Shown in pieces: positions 17,775 through 25,337 of a stretch of DNA of 40,945 nucleotides (positions within the stretch are counted from its first letter, which is position 1; each line of letters starts with the position of its first letter). The notes below the pieces were generated by a model. It saw nothing but the letters and a program-made list of their open reading frames with translations, was not told the DNA's origin and did no database searches. The translations under genes and the position numbers were made by a program. The DNA lies in NCBI GenBank assembly GCA_038230415.1, contig JBBRNH010000044.1:1-40945 (forward strand). Direction: 5' to 3'. Source of the stretch: JBBRNH01 sp038230415. GTDB lineage: Bacteria; Bacteroidota; Bacteroidia; Cytophagales; Spirosomataceae.

Positions 17775-18800
17775 TTAATCAGGTATCTGTGAACGCATTA
17801 CGGCATCGCGTTGCCGGTGATAGAGGGCAATGGCTACACCGCGCAGCAATTGCAGCGATACGGCAGACTGCCCCGAAAAAGTCCCGCCATACACAACGCG
17901 GTCGGTTTCGCGCAGGGCTTCGGCTACTTGCTCATCGGCCACCGGCACCACGCCCGTTTTTTGCAGTGCGTCAATAATCTCGCGGGTAGTGAGTGAGTTA
18001 AACGGCTCATTTTGGAGATATTGCAGGTAGTCTCGCCAGAGAATGAGTGCCTGATTGGCGGCCTCGGCGGCTGTTTCGGCCCGGATACCACCCGTTAGCC
18101 GGTCATAGCTGCGCCGAAACAGGTTTTGCCGCTGCGCGAATCGGTACAGCCGGAGCCGTTGCGCAATCAAGCGGCCAAACAGGGCGTATAGCAAAGCGGC
18201 CCCAATAGCGATACCGAGCAGAGCGGCCCCCAGAACGGGGTAGTTGAGTTGCTGCCGCAGCGGGCGCACGGCGGTGTCGGTGGCTAAAACGAGCGTATCG
18301 GGCCGGGTGGTCTGGAGCTGCGAGCGTAGCCGGATTGTGTCCGTGCCGGACCAAAGCAGCGTACAGTCGGTCTGGCTAACGAGTTGGATCGGCACCCGGA
18401 GCGTTTGCACCGGCGTTATCTCAAAGGAAACGATGGTATAAACTGCACTGTCGCGGCTGATGCCCTGTTGGGTTTTTGTTGGAAAAGTCAGTACATCGCG
18501 CACCAGAAACGGGGCAAAGGCACGGGCCGTATCGGGAAAAATAGCATCCTGCGCCGGGCTGTGCCGCCAACTCAGGGTATATCGAACAGGTCGGCCTACT
18601 TCGAGCGTGTCGTCCAGAAAATAACCGACTGGCCTGGTTTCGGGTTGAGCCAATGCGAAGCCCATTCCCAAACCAGTCAGAAACCAGATAAACCCGGCGC
18701 AGTGCCACAACAGCCGTTGGCAAACCGAATGCCGGTGAGAGTGGCAATAGCGCATAAAGTGCCGGACAGTTACGGCCCGGTTGTCAGTGAAGATGCCCAT
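17775..18800 (-). CDS. BatA-associated membrane protein (DUF4381-like)
   Basis: The 341-residue protein has a signal-like N-terminus (cleavage near GFALAQ), a periplasmic beta-rich region (about 55-190), a membrane helix (about 197-217, VLGAALLGIAIGAALLYALF) and a cytoplasmic helical tail. The tail (AAEAANQALILWRDYLQYLQ) resembles DUF4381 and the protein commonly encoded just before batA in Cytophagales. No enzyme motif is seen. A second Met at 18755 gives a more ordinary signal peptide and may be the true start. It ends 75 bases before batA and is probably co-transcribed with it. I infer a structural or regulatory partner of the vWA protein. Confidence 0.6.
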   Translation of the reverse strand: MGIFTDNRAVTVRHFMRYCHSHRHSVCQRLLWHCAGFIWFLTGLGMGFALAQPETRPVGYFLDDTLEVGRPVRYTLSWRHSPAQDAIFPDTARAFAPFLVRDVLTFPTKTQQGISRDSAVYTIVSFEITPVQTLRVPIQLVSQTDCTLLWSGTDTIRLRSQLQTTRPDTLVLATDTAVRPLRQQLNYPVLGAALLGIAIGAALLYALFGRLIAQRLRLYRFAQRQNLFRRSYDRLTGGIRAETAAEAANQALILWRDYLQYLQNEPFNSLTTREIIDALQKTGVVPVADEQVAEALRETDRVVYGGTFSGQSAVSLQLLRGVAIALYHRQRDAVMRSQIPD

Positions 18801-18944
18801 GTAGCGGGCAAAAAACGGGAGGAGTTTCCAACATTCCTACTCACAACAGCAGTCAGGACTTTCTGGCAAGACGGGCGGATAACGGCCACAGACCGGCTTT
18901 CTGCCGTTGACGCTGGGCGCGCCAACAAGAACGCGAACGGCAGT

Positions 18945-20267
18945 TTACGGGGCAATCACTTCAACGTCGCCGATGCGTTTATCGTCGGCAGTCAGCACCC
19001 GAAACCGGAATCCCGCCGTTTCGATGGTTTGGCCGGGTTTGGGCAGGTAGCTAAACAGTTCGAGCAGCAGCCCGCCGAGCGATTCAGCCTCGCCATGCAC
19101 GGCATCAAAGGTGGTGGCTTCGGCATTCAGCATCCGGCATAAATCGGGTAGTGATGTTTTGCCCGCCACCCGAATTGTGCGGTCATCCACGCGCTGATAG
19201 GGTGCGCTGTGTTCGTCTTCGTCGAACTCGTCGTTGATATCGCCAAAAATTTCCTCGATAATATCTTCCAGCGTAATCAGGCCGCTTGTGCCGCCATATT
19301 CGTCAGAAACGATGGCGAGATGCACCCGTCGCCGTTGAAAATCGTGGAGGAGGTCATCTATTTTTTTAGTTTCTGCCGTAAAAAACGCCGGGCGTACCAG
19401 CGATGTCCAGCTAAAGTCGTCGGCCTGATTCAGGTGCGGCAACAGGTCTTTGCTGTACAGAATGCCGTCAATTTTGTCAATGGTTTCGCCATAAACCGGC
19501 ACCCGCGAATACCCCGATTCGTTGATATGAACGACTAACTCGCTGAATGTGAGGGATTCCGAAACGGCCACAATGTCCATTCTGGCCCGCATCACCTGGC
19601 GTGCCGTGAGGTTACTGAAATTAACGATGCCTTTCAGAATGTCTTTTTGCTGCGTGGTGGCTTCGTGGCCGGTGAGGTCAACGGCCTGACTCAGAGCCTC
19701 TGCCGACAGCGTGTAGCCCCGCCGTTCGATGCGCTTATCAACGGCGTTACTCAAGCTAACCAACAGTGCCGACAGGGGCCAAAACAGTACCGAGGCTATC
19801 CGGGCCAACGGAGCCGTTTGCCTGACAACCGCCAGGGCATTCTGATTTGCCAGCACTTTGGGAATCATCTCGCCAAAGAGAACAATTGCCAGCGTTGTCA
19901 GCAAGGTTATGCCCGTCAGCACTTCGCCCGATGTGTGCGTAATGCCCGGCAAGGCCCAGGCTAGGTAGGTGGCAATCACCACAACGGCAATATTGAGCAG
20001 GTTATTAAAGATAACCAATGAGGCCAGCAGTCGTTTGGGGCGGCTGAGGAGCGTTGTTATGCGCTGATCGGCAGGCAGGTCACTGTTGTGGCAGGCGGCC
20101 CGGTCGGTGGGCGAGAGCGAGAAAAACGCGGCCTCTGCCGCCGACACAACACCGGCCAGCGTGAGCAGCAGCAGGATGAGAGCCGCGTAGGGGCCAAAAA
20201 AGGTGAGGGCGGTGCTCCAGTCGTTGCCAACCGGCAGCACCCCAATCGAGGAAGGGTCTCCGTCCAT
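18945..20267 (-). CDS. gldE: GldE, gliding-motility-associated CNNM/CorC-type transporter-like protein
   Basis: The 440-residue protein has a DUF21 transmembrane domain with about four helices (first about 23-45, LILLLLTLAGVVSAAEAAFF). A CBS pair follows (about 205-325; MRARMDIVAVSE, GYSRVPVYGETIDKIDGILY, AIVSDEYGGTSGLITLEDII). A CorC_HlyC domain ends the protein (about 350-435). This is the GldE architecture. The ssb and mutY genes immediately upstream reproduce the mutY-ssb-gldE order known from gliding Bacteroidota. GldE is linked to T9SS and gliding function, probably by assisting lipoprotein components. The usual next gene, gldD, is not present; an unrelated gene follows. Confidence 0.9.
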   Translation of the reverse strand: MDGDPSSIGVLPVGNDWSTALTFFGPYAALILLLLTLAGVVSAAEAAFFSLSPTDRAACHNSDLPADQRITTLLSRPKRLLASLVIFNNLLNIAVVVIATYLAWALPGITHTSGEVLTGITLLTTLAIVLFGEMIPKVLANQNALAVVRQTAPLARIASVLFWPLSALLVSLSNAVDKRIERRGYTLSAEALSQAVDLTGHEATTQQKDILKGIVNFSNLTARQVMRARMDIVAVSESLTFSELVVHINESGYSRVPVYGETIDKIDGILYSKDLLPHLNQADDFSWTSLVRPAFFTAETKKIDDLLHDFQRRRVHLAIVSDEYGGTSGLITLEDIIEEIFGDINDEFDEDEHSAPYQRVDDRTIRVAGKTSLPDLCRMLNAEATTFDAVHGEAESLGGLLLELFSYLPKPGQTIETAGFRFRVLTADDKRIGDVEVIAP

Positions 20268-20270
20268 TTT

Positions 20271-20360
20271 TTAGTGGTCAGTGGCAAGTGGCAAGTGGTT
20301 AGTGCTTCGCCGGGATTGGTTCTACCGGCGAAGCACTAACCACTGACCACTTGCCACTAA
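20271..20360. repeat. Heptamer-armed inverted repeat, copy 2
   Basis: The left arm is TTAGTGG TCAGTGG CAAGTGG CAAGTGG TTAGTGC followed by TTCGCCGG. The right arm, reverse complemented, is TTAGTGG CAAGTGG TCAGTGG TTAGTGC TTCGCCGG. The arms differ by exactly one heptamer. It fills the ssb-gldE intergenic space, starting three bases from the gldE start and ending at the base before the ssb stop codon. It may attenuate read-through into gldE. Confidence 0.85.
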
Positions 20361-20888
20361 TTAAAATGGCAGGTCGTCGTCGGCAGATGAGTTTTCATAC
20401 TGCGCCGGTACGGGTTCGGGCTGCCGGGCGGCTGCCGGTTTTGGGGCGGGTGCTTTGGGAGCCGGAGCCGACTGCTGCGTGGCCGGTGCTGCCTGTTGAC
20501 GCGGGGCCGGAGCCTGCTGCATACTACCACCGCCGTCCTCCTGCCCGTCGCGGCTGTTTGGCCCGCCCAGAAATTGGAACGTAGTGGCCCGAACCCCTAA
20601 TGAGAATCGTTCTTTACCGTCGCGGTCGGTGAAGGTTTCGGTCCGAAGCCGACCTTCCACATAAATCTGCTGACCTTTTTTGAGGTATTTTTCGATGGTT
20701 TTAGCCTGTTCATTCCAGGTCTCAACCCGAAACCATTCGGTCTGCTCAACCTGCTCGCCGGTGCGGTTGGTGTATTTTTCGTTGGTGGCTACGCTGAAGC
20801 GGGCTACCACGTTGCCGCCGTCGAAATACTTGATTTCGGGGTCATTGCCAACGTTACCAATCAGGATTACTTTGTTTATGCTTGCCAT
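20361..20888 (-). CDS. ssb: Single-stranded DNA-binding protein
   Basis: The 175-residue protein starts MASINKVILIGNVGNDPEI, the canonical SSB opening. An OB fold (about 1-110) includes VARFSVATNE and TEWFRVETWNEQAKTIEKYL. A Gln/Pro/Ala-rich linker follows, then the acidic tip DDDLPF that recruits repair and replication partners. It coats single-stranded DNA in replication, recombination and repair. It lies between mutY and gldE, all on the minus strand. Confidence 0.97.
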   Translation of the reverse strand: MASINKVILIGNVGNDPEIKYFDGGNVVARFSVATNEKYTNRTGEQVEQTEWFRVETWNEQAKTIEKYLKKGQQIYVEGRLRTETFTDRDGKERFSLGVRATTFQFLGGPNSRDGQEDGGGSMQQAPAPRQQAAPATQQSAPAPKAPAPKPAAARQPEPVPAQYENSSADDDLPF

Positions 20889-20957
20889 TGTTTGTGTTGG
20901 TAATCTGTGAAAATTTACGATTGGGTTTAGGTAATAAAAGTACTGAAAGACTGCGAT

Positions 20958-22076
20958 TTATGCAAGCAGTTTTCCGGCAAAGTTAGTGATAAGTACGGGT
21001 TTAGGCAGTTGCTCAACGGCATCGGCATCGTACCAGGCCAATCCCGGCGGTAATGGGCCTAATGGCATATCGGGCAGGTCAACTACAAAAAAAGTGGCTC
21101 TGATTCGCTGATGCGAGAGCAGTTGCGTGGCCGATGTCGGCACCCCGCCCGGCGTTCCCTGCGCCACCAATGCGGCCACGTCGGGCGGCAAGGCCAAATC
21201 ACCGGCAGTCAGAAAAACAGCGTCAGCGAGCGGGTCATCGGCGGGCAATGATTCAGTTTCGAGCAGATAAAATTCGTACAGACTTTGCCACACGTCGCGA
21301 GCCGTACGCTCCTGCATCGCCAGCCGCACCCGCCCCTGCGGTGCCGTTTGCCTAAACACCACGTATTGAAAATACCGCTCACGAACGGGGGCTTTTTTGG
21401 CTTTTACGGGCAGTTTGGCCTGCCGACCCGTGTTGTAGGCGTTGCACCGTTGCTGCACCGGACAGAGCAGGCAATCGGGCGCAACGGGCGTACACTGAAT
21501 AGCCCCAAACTCCATAATAGCCTGATTGTAAGTGGCCGGGTTGGTGGCGTGTTCGATGAGTTGGCGGGCCAGGGCAGCAAACGTTTTTTTGGCTCCGGTG
21601 GTGGTAATGTCTTCGGTAATGCCAAACACCCGTGCCAGCACCCGATACACGTTACCATCAACCACCGGCACCCGCTCGCCAAAGGCAAACGACGCAATAG
21701 CGGCTGCCGTGTAAACCCCGATTCCTTTGAGCATCAATAGGTTATGATACGTTTCGGGAAACTGCCCGTTGAGTTCATCGGCAACGTATTTGGCCGTTTG
21801 ATGCAGGTTTCGGGCGCGGGCGTAGTAGCCTAAACCCTGCCAAAGCCGCAACAGGTCGCGTTCGTCGGCGCGGGCAAGGTCGGCAACGGTTGGGTAAGTA
21901 GCCACAAAGCGTTCATAGTAAGGCTTACCCTGGGCCACGCGGGTCTGTTGCAAAATCACTTCCGAAAGCCAGACATAGTACGGATTTCGGGTATTACGCC
22001 AGGGCAGGTCGCGCCGGTGGCGATTATACCAGATTTCGAGGGCGGGGGCAAAGGTTTGCTCAGGCAAAGTCGGCAA
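20958..22076 (-). CDS. mutY: A/G-specific adenine glycosylase
   Basis: The 372-residue protein has the MutY helix-hairpin-helix core (MLKGIGVYTAAAIASFAFGE), catalytic Glu39 (SEVILQQTRV) and Asp140 (VPVVDGNVYRV). The 4Fe-4S cluster cysteines are Cys195, Cys202, Cys205 and Cys211, in the expected C-x6-C-x2-C-x5-C spacing. A C-terminal NUDIX-like domain (about 235-365) recognises 8-oxoG. It excises adenine mispaired with 8-oxoguanine. The gene heads the minus-strand mutY-ssb-gldE run and is divergent from the HU gene. Confidence 0.96.
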   Translation of the reverse strand: MPTLPEQTFAPALEIWYNRHRRDLPWRNTRNPYYVWLSEVILQQTRVAQGKPYYERFVATYPTVADLARADERDLLRLWQGLGYYARARNLHQTAKYVADELNGQFPETYHNLLMLKGIGVYTAAAIASFAFGERVPVVDGNVYRVLARVFGITEDITTTGAKKTFAALARQLIEHATNPATYNQAIMEFGAIQCTPVAPDCLLCPVQQRCNAYNTGRQAKLPVKAKKAPVRERYFQYVVFRQTAPQGRVRLAMQERTARDVWQSLYEFYLLETESLPADDPLADAVFLTAGDLALPPDVAALVAQGTPGGVPTSATQLLSHQRIRATFFVVDLPDMPLGPLPPGLAWYDADAVEQLPKPVLITNFAGKLLA

Positions 22077-22139
22077 TTGAAGGGTAAGCGTCTAAATCTG
22101 AAAGAGTAAAATTAGGCAATACCGGGGTAAAGACACGGT

Positions 22140-22181
22140 AGCCAACTTGCCACTTGCCACTAACCACCAAGCACTAATTAA
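22140..22181. repeat. Heptamer array, half element (copy 3)
   Basis: On the plus strand it reads AACTTGC CACTTGC CACTAAC CACCAAG CACTAAT. This is the same heptamer family as the two inverted elements at 15962 and 20271, but no opposing arm is present. It lies in the mutY/HU divergent region, upstream of the HU promoter. Confidence 0.65.
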
Positions 22182-22221
22182 AAAAGTAAGTCGTTGAAAA
22201 TGAAAAGACAACGCAATCCGT

Positions 22222-22251
22222 TTTGAATTAAAAAGGATTGCCTTACCTTTG
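22222..22251 (+). promoter_or_regulatory. Bacteroidota sigma-type promoter of the HU gene
   Basis: A -33 element TTTG (22222-22225) and a -7 element TACCTTTG (22244-22251) are separated by 18 bases, close to the usual Bacteroidota spacing. Transcription should start near 22258, giving a leader of about 55 bases. This is the best promoter in the window. Confidence 0.75.
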
Positions 22252-22314
22252 TACTCCCATTTTTGAGACCTCGAAATTTAATAACTCAGTAACCGTTTAA
22301 CGCATTTTTTTATC

Positions 22315-22617
22315 GTGACGAAAGCAGACGTAATCACAGAAATCGCCGGAAAGACAGGCATTGAAAAAGAGGAAGTTGCCAAAACCCTCGAATCCTTCTT
22401 TACGGTGGTTAAGCAATCACTGGCCGAGGGAGAGAGCATTTATGTGCGCGGCTTCGGCAGTTTCATCAACAAAAAACGGGCGAAGAAAGTGGCCCGGAAC
22501 ATCTCGAAAAACACCGCTATGGTGATCGAGGAGCATTTTATCCCCAGTTTCAAACCGGCAAAAACGTTTGTTGAGCAGGTAAAAACCAGCGAGAAAACGA
22601 AGGAACCGGCAGAATAA
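22315..22617 (+). CDS. HU/IHF family DNA-binding protein
   Basis: The 100-residue protein starts at a GTG (MTKADVITEIAGKTGIEKEEV). It has the full histone-like fold: two N-terminal helices, the beta-saddle YVRGFGSFINKKRAKKVARN, the DNA-contacting arm and the closing PSFKPAKTFVEQV. The Arg-Asn-Pro arm tip of classical HU is replaced by RNISKNTAMVI, as in other Bacteroidota HU proteins. It bends and compacts chromosomal DNA. A strong -33/-7 promoter lies just upstream and the TPR gene follows after two bases. Confidence 0.92.
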   Translation: MTKADVITEIAGKTGIEKEEVAKTLESFFTVVKQSLAEGESIYVRGFGSFINKKRAKKVARNISKNTAMVIEEHFIPSFKPAKTFVEQVKTSEKTKEPAE

Positions 22618-22619
22618 TC

Positions 22620-23459
22620 GTGAAAAAGCCCATTCTGCTTGTATTGATTTTGGCCGCAGGCGCAACGGTGGGGCTGTATAGCCTGCCCAAAGTGGTGGTG
22701 CAAACCAAAGAAAAGCAGTTTGGGTCCGGTAGTTCGGCAGCAGCTACCAAACCGGCAGCAGCCACGACGAACGCGGCTGTTACCGAAAAGCACAACGCGC
22801 CGTTGTCGGCGGAGAAACAGCGGCAATTGGCGATGCTCAAGCAGCAGTTCATAACGGTAGCCGCGGCAGAAAAAGCAACGGTCGCTACGCAGCTAATTGA
22901 TCTCTTCAGGAGCGTAAATCGCTACGACAGTGCCGCTTATTATGCGGGGCTGTTGGCAAAAACCGACCCAACGGAACTGAACCTTCTGCGGGCCGGTGAT
23001 TTGCACTTCGAGGCTTTCAACTTCGCCGTTGATGATCAGAAAGCCGCTGACTTGGGCCAGAAAACCCGCGACCTGTATAAGCAGGTCCTGGCTAAAAACC
23101 CTGATTTGCTGGCAGTCAAGGCTAATTTAGCCATGACCTATGTGAACACAGCAACCCCAATGCAGGGAATTATGCTGCTCAGGGAGGTGTTGGCAGAAGA
23201 CCCAACCAACGAGCTTGCCCTGTTTAATCTGGGGATGCTTTCGATGCGGTCAGGTCAATACAGCAAGGCAGTTGAGCGGTTTCGGCAGATTTTGGTCAAC
23301 AACCCCGATAACCGGAAGGCGCAATTTTACCTCGGCGTGAGTTTAGTGGAAACCAACCAAAAAGCCGATGCCCGAAAGGTGCTGGCGCAGGTGAAAGCCA
23401 ACGAAAAAGACCCGCAGATTCTGGCCGCCGTGCAGGAACTGGAAGAGAAGCTAAAGTAA
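22620..23459 (+). CDS. Membrane-anchored tetratricopeptide repeat protein
   Basis: The 279-residue protein starts at a GTG two bases after the HU stop, so the two are probably co-transcribed. An N-terminal hydrophobic segment (about 4-22, ILLVLILAAGATVGLYSLP) is likely an uncleaved anchor. An Ala/Thr-rich linker follows, then TPR-like helical pairs (about 120-279), including ALFNLGMLSMRSGQYSKAVE and RKAQFYLGVSLVETNQKADA. TPRs mediate protein-protein contact; no partner can be named. The HU-TPR-small basic peptide-RNase G order resembles a conserved Bacteroidota arrangement. Confidence 0.8.
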   Translation: MKKPILLVLILAAGATVGLYSLPKVVVQTKEKQFGSGSSAAATKPAAATTNAAVTEKHNAPLSAEKQRQLAMLKQQFITVAAAEKATVATQLIDLFRSVNRYDSAAYYAGLLAKTDPTELNLLRAGDLHFEAFNFAVDDQKAADLGQKTRDLYKQVLAKNPDLLAVKANLAMTYVNTATPMQGIMLLREVLAEDPTNELALFNLGMLSMRSGQYSKAVERFRQILVNNPDNRKAQFYLGVSLVETNQKADARKVLAQVKANEKDPQILAAVQELEEKLK

Positions 23460-23486
23460 TTTTTAACACATTAAACGGACAACACT

Positions 23487-23576
23487 ATGCCTTGCGGTAA
23501 GAAGCGGAAACGCCACAAAATTGCGACTCACAAACGGAAGAAACGGCTCAGAAAGAACCGGCATAAGAAGAAATAG
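23487..23576 (+). CDS. AURKAIP1/COX24-like basic ribosomal peptide (29 aa)
   Basis: This tiny gene encodes 29 residues starting MPCGKKRKRHKIATHKRKKR, more than half Lys/Arg. It matches the AURKAIP1/COX24 domain, a short peptide related to mitochondrial ribosomal protein mS38 and to bacterial bS22-like proteins that sit by the decoding centre. It is widely annotated in Bacteroidota just before an RNase E/G gene, as here. The stop codon TAG supplies the first base of the GTTTAAC heptamer array that follows. Confidence 0.85.
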   Translation: MPCGKKRKRHKIATHKRKKRLRKNRHKKK

Positions 23577-23638
23577 TTTAACGTTTAACGTTTAACAGAC
23601 GTAACCTGATGTTGAACGTTAAACCTCAAACGTTAAAC
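23576..23638. repeat. GTTTAAC heptamer inverted array
   Basis: Three perfect tandem GTTTAAC heptamers (23576-23596) are followed by a 14-base spacer. Four heptamers then run in the opposite sense (GTTGAAC GTTAAAC CTCAAAC GTTAAAC, 23611-23638). The arms can pair into a hairpin. It has the same architecture as the TTAGTGG elements but an unrelated heptamer. It sits between the 29-aa gene and RNase E/G. Confidence 0.85.
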
Positions 23639-23715
23639 CATTTTTGAAGCCGCGTCAATTGTGCGTGGCTTCTCTATTTATAAAATACGCCATTCTTTTA
23701 ACCGTACTTCATCTT

Positions 23716-25296
23716 GTGAGTAATGAATTAGTCATCAGTTCGACTCAAAAAGGTGATCGTATCGCACTCCTGCAAGACAAACGTCTGCTGGAGTATCACA
23801 CCGAAGAGTCTGAAAGTAGTTTCACAGTGGGTGATTTGTACCTCGGTACAATCAAAAAACTGTCGGCAGGTCTCAATGCCGCTTTCGTGGACGTGGGCCA
23901 CGAGAAAGACGGCTTTCTGCACTATCAGGATTTGGGGTCACACGTTAATTCGCTGACCAAAATCACGAAGGATGCAGTTGCCAAACGAATCAGTTCGGGG
24001 CTTCTCAGCGGTTTCTCGATGGAGCCGGAGATTGACAAGATCGGTAAAATCGATAAAGTCCTGACCAAAGGTGCGCCTGTATTAGTGCAGGTCATTAAAG
24101 AACCGATTTCCACAAAAGGGCCGCGCCTGTCGTGCGATATTTCAATCGCGGGCCGGTATTTGGTGCTGGTGCCGTTCTCGAACGGGGTGAACCTGTCCAA
24201 GAAGATTACCGACCGCGCTGAACGTAACCGACTAACCCGGCTCATGTCGTCGCTGAAACCGCAGAATTTCGGGGTCATCGTCAGAACCGTAGCGCAGGGC
24301 CGCGAAGTGTCAGAATTAGACGACGACCTGCAAAACTCGCTCGAACGCTGGGAAACTGCCATCAATGCCCTCCGCGAGGCCAAACCCCGCGACCGGATCC
24401 TGGGCGAAATGAACCGGGCATCGTCTATTCTGCGCGATATGCTCAACGAATCGTTCGACAGCATTACCGTTGACAGCCGCGAATCGTTCGAGGAAATCAA
24501 GGCGTTGGTGCATCGCATTGCACCCGAAAAAGAAAACATCGTTAAACTCCACACCGGCAAAAACAAGGTTTTTGAGGCTTTAGGGCTGGAGAAACAAATC
24601 AAGTCGTTGTTTGGCCGGTCGGTGAGTTTGCCGGGGGGTGGGTATCTCATTATCGAGCATACCGAAGCCCTGCACGTGATTGACGTGAACAGTGGTAACA
24701 AGTCCAATTCAGAACAGGATCAGGAAGCAACGGCCATCAGCGTCAACCGCGAAGCTGCCAAAGAAATTGCCCGCCAACTGCGCCTGCGCGACATGGGTGG
24801 CATTATCGTGGTGGATTTCATTGACATGAAAAAGGCCGAAAACAAAAAACTCATCTTCGATATTATGCGGGATGAGATGGAAACCGACCGCTCGAAATAC
24901 ACGATTCTGCCCCTGACCAAGTTTGGCCTGATGCAGATTACCCGGCAGCGCGTTCGGCCCGAAATGAATATTGTGACGCGGGAAGTGTGTACAACCTGTG
25001 GCGGAACCGGCACCATTCAGGCCAGTGTGTTGATTACGGACGTGATCGAGAATAATCTCGATTATTTACTCACCAAGCAAAACGAACGTAACATCACGCT
25101 GATGCTGCACCCGTTTTTACACGCTTATTTCACCAACGGTTGGTATTCGCGGCAACGGCAGTGGTTTGTGAAGTATAAAACGTGGGTCAAACTCGTGAAA
25201 GACAGTTCGCTGGCAATCACCGAGTTCAAATTTTATAACCAACACGGCGACGAAATCGAGGTGTCAACAACGCCAACAGTGGCAGCGGTATCATAG
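23716..25296 (+). CDS. rng: Ribonuclease E/G family protein
   Basis: Starting at the GTG at 23716 gives 526 residues beginning SNELVISSTQKGDRIALLQD, as in Bacteroidota RNase G homologues. The upstream in-frame extension is hydrophobic and unlike the family. An S1-like domain (about 35-120) contains LYLGTIKKLSAGLNAAFVDVG. The DNase I-like catalytic core has Asp323 (HVIDVNSG) and Asp367 (VVDFIDM). The Zn-link CTTC (Cys425, Cys428) supports dimerisation. The enzyme endonucleolytically processes rRNA and mRNA; the short C-terminus fits RNase G rather than RNase E. It is transcribed toward dnaG and ends at a shared hairpin. Confidence 0.93.
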   Translation: MSNELVISSTQKGDRIALLQDKRLLEYHTEESESSFTVGDLYLGTIKKLSAGLNAAFVDVGHEKDGFLHYQDLGSHVNSLTKITKDAVAKRISSGLLSGFSMEPEIDKIGKIDKVLTKGAPVLVQVIKEPISTKGPRLSCDISIAGRYLVLVPFSNGVNLSKKITDRAERNRLTRLMSSLKPQNFGVIVRTVAQGREVSELDDDLQNSLERWETAINALREAKPRDRILGEMNRASSILRDMLNESFDSITVDSRESFEEIKALVHRIAPEKENIVKLHTGKNKVFEALGLEKQIKSLFGRSVSLPGGGYLIIEHTEALHVIDVNSGNKSNSEQDQEATAISVNREAAKEIARQLRLRDMGGIIVVDFIDMKKAENKKLIFDIMRDEMETDRSKYTILPLTKFGLMQITRQRVRPEMNIVTREVCTTCGGTGTIQASVLITDVIENNLDYLLTKQNERNITLMLHPFLHAYFTNGWYSRQRQWFVKYKTWVKLVKDSSLAITEFKFYNQHGDEIEVSTTPTVAAVS

Positions 25297-25302
25297 AACG
25301 AC

Positions 25303-25331
25303 AGAACCGCACGGGTCGCCCGTGCGGTTCT
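25303..25331. terminator. Bidirectional hairpin between rng and dnaG
   Basis: A perfect 13-bp stem (agaaccgcacggg / cccgtgcggttct) with a three-base loop lies between two convergent stop codons. There is no long T tract, but symmetry and position suit termination of both genes. Confidence 0.7.
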
Positions 25332-25337
25332 ATCCGT

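Noticed and set aside
18801..18944. Possible gldD fragment between gldE and the next gene
   Set aside because: No lipoprotein signal or GldD-like residues in any frame; the gap appears non-coding.
23644..23715. Hydrophobic N-terminal extension of RNase E/G starting at a TTG
   Set aside because: Homologues begin at SNELVI, which follows a GTG at 23716; RNase G is cytoplasmic and needs no leader.
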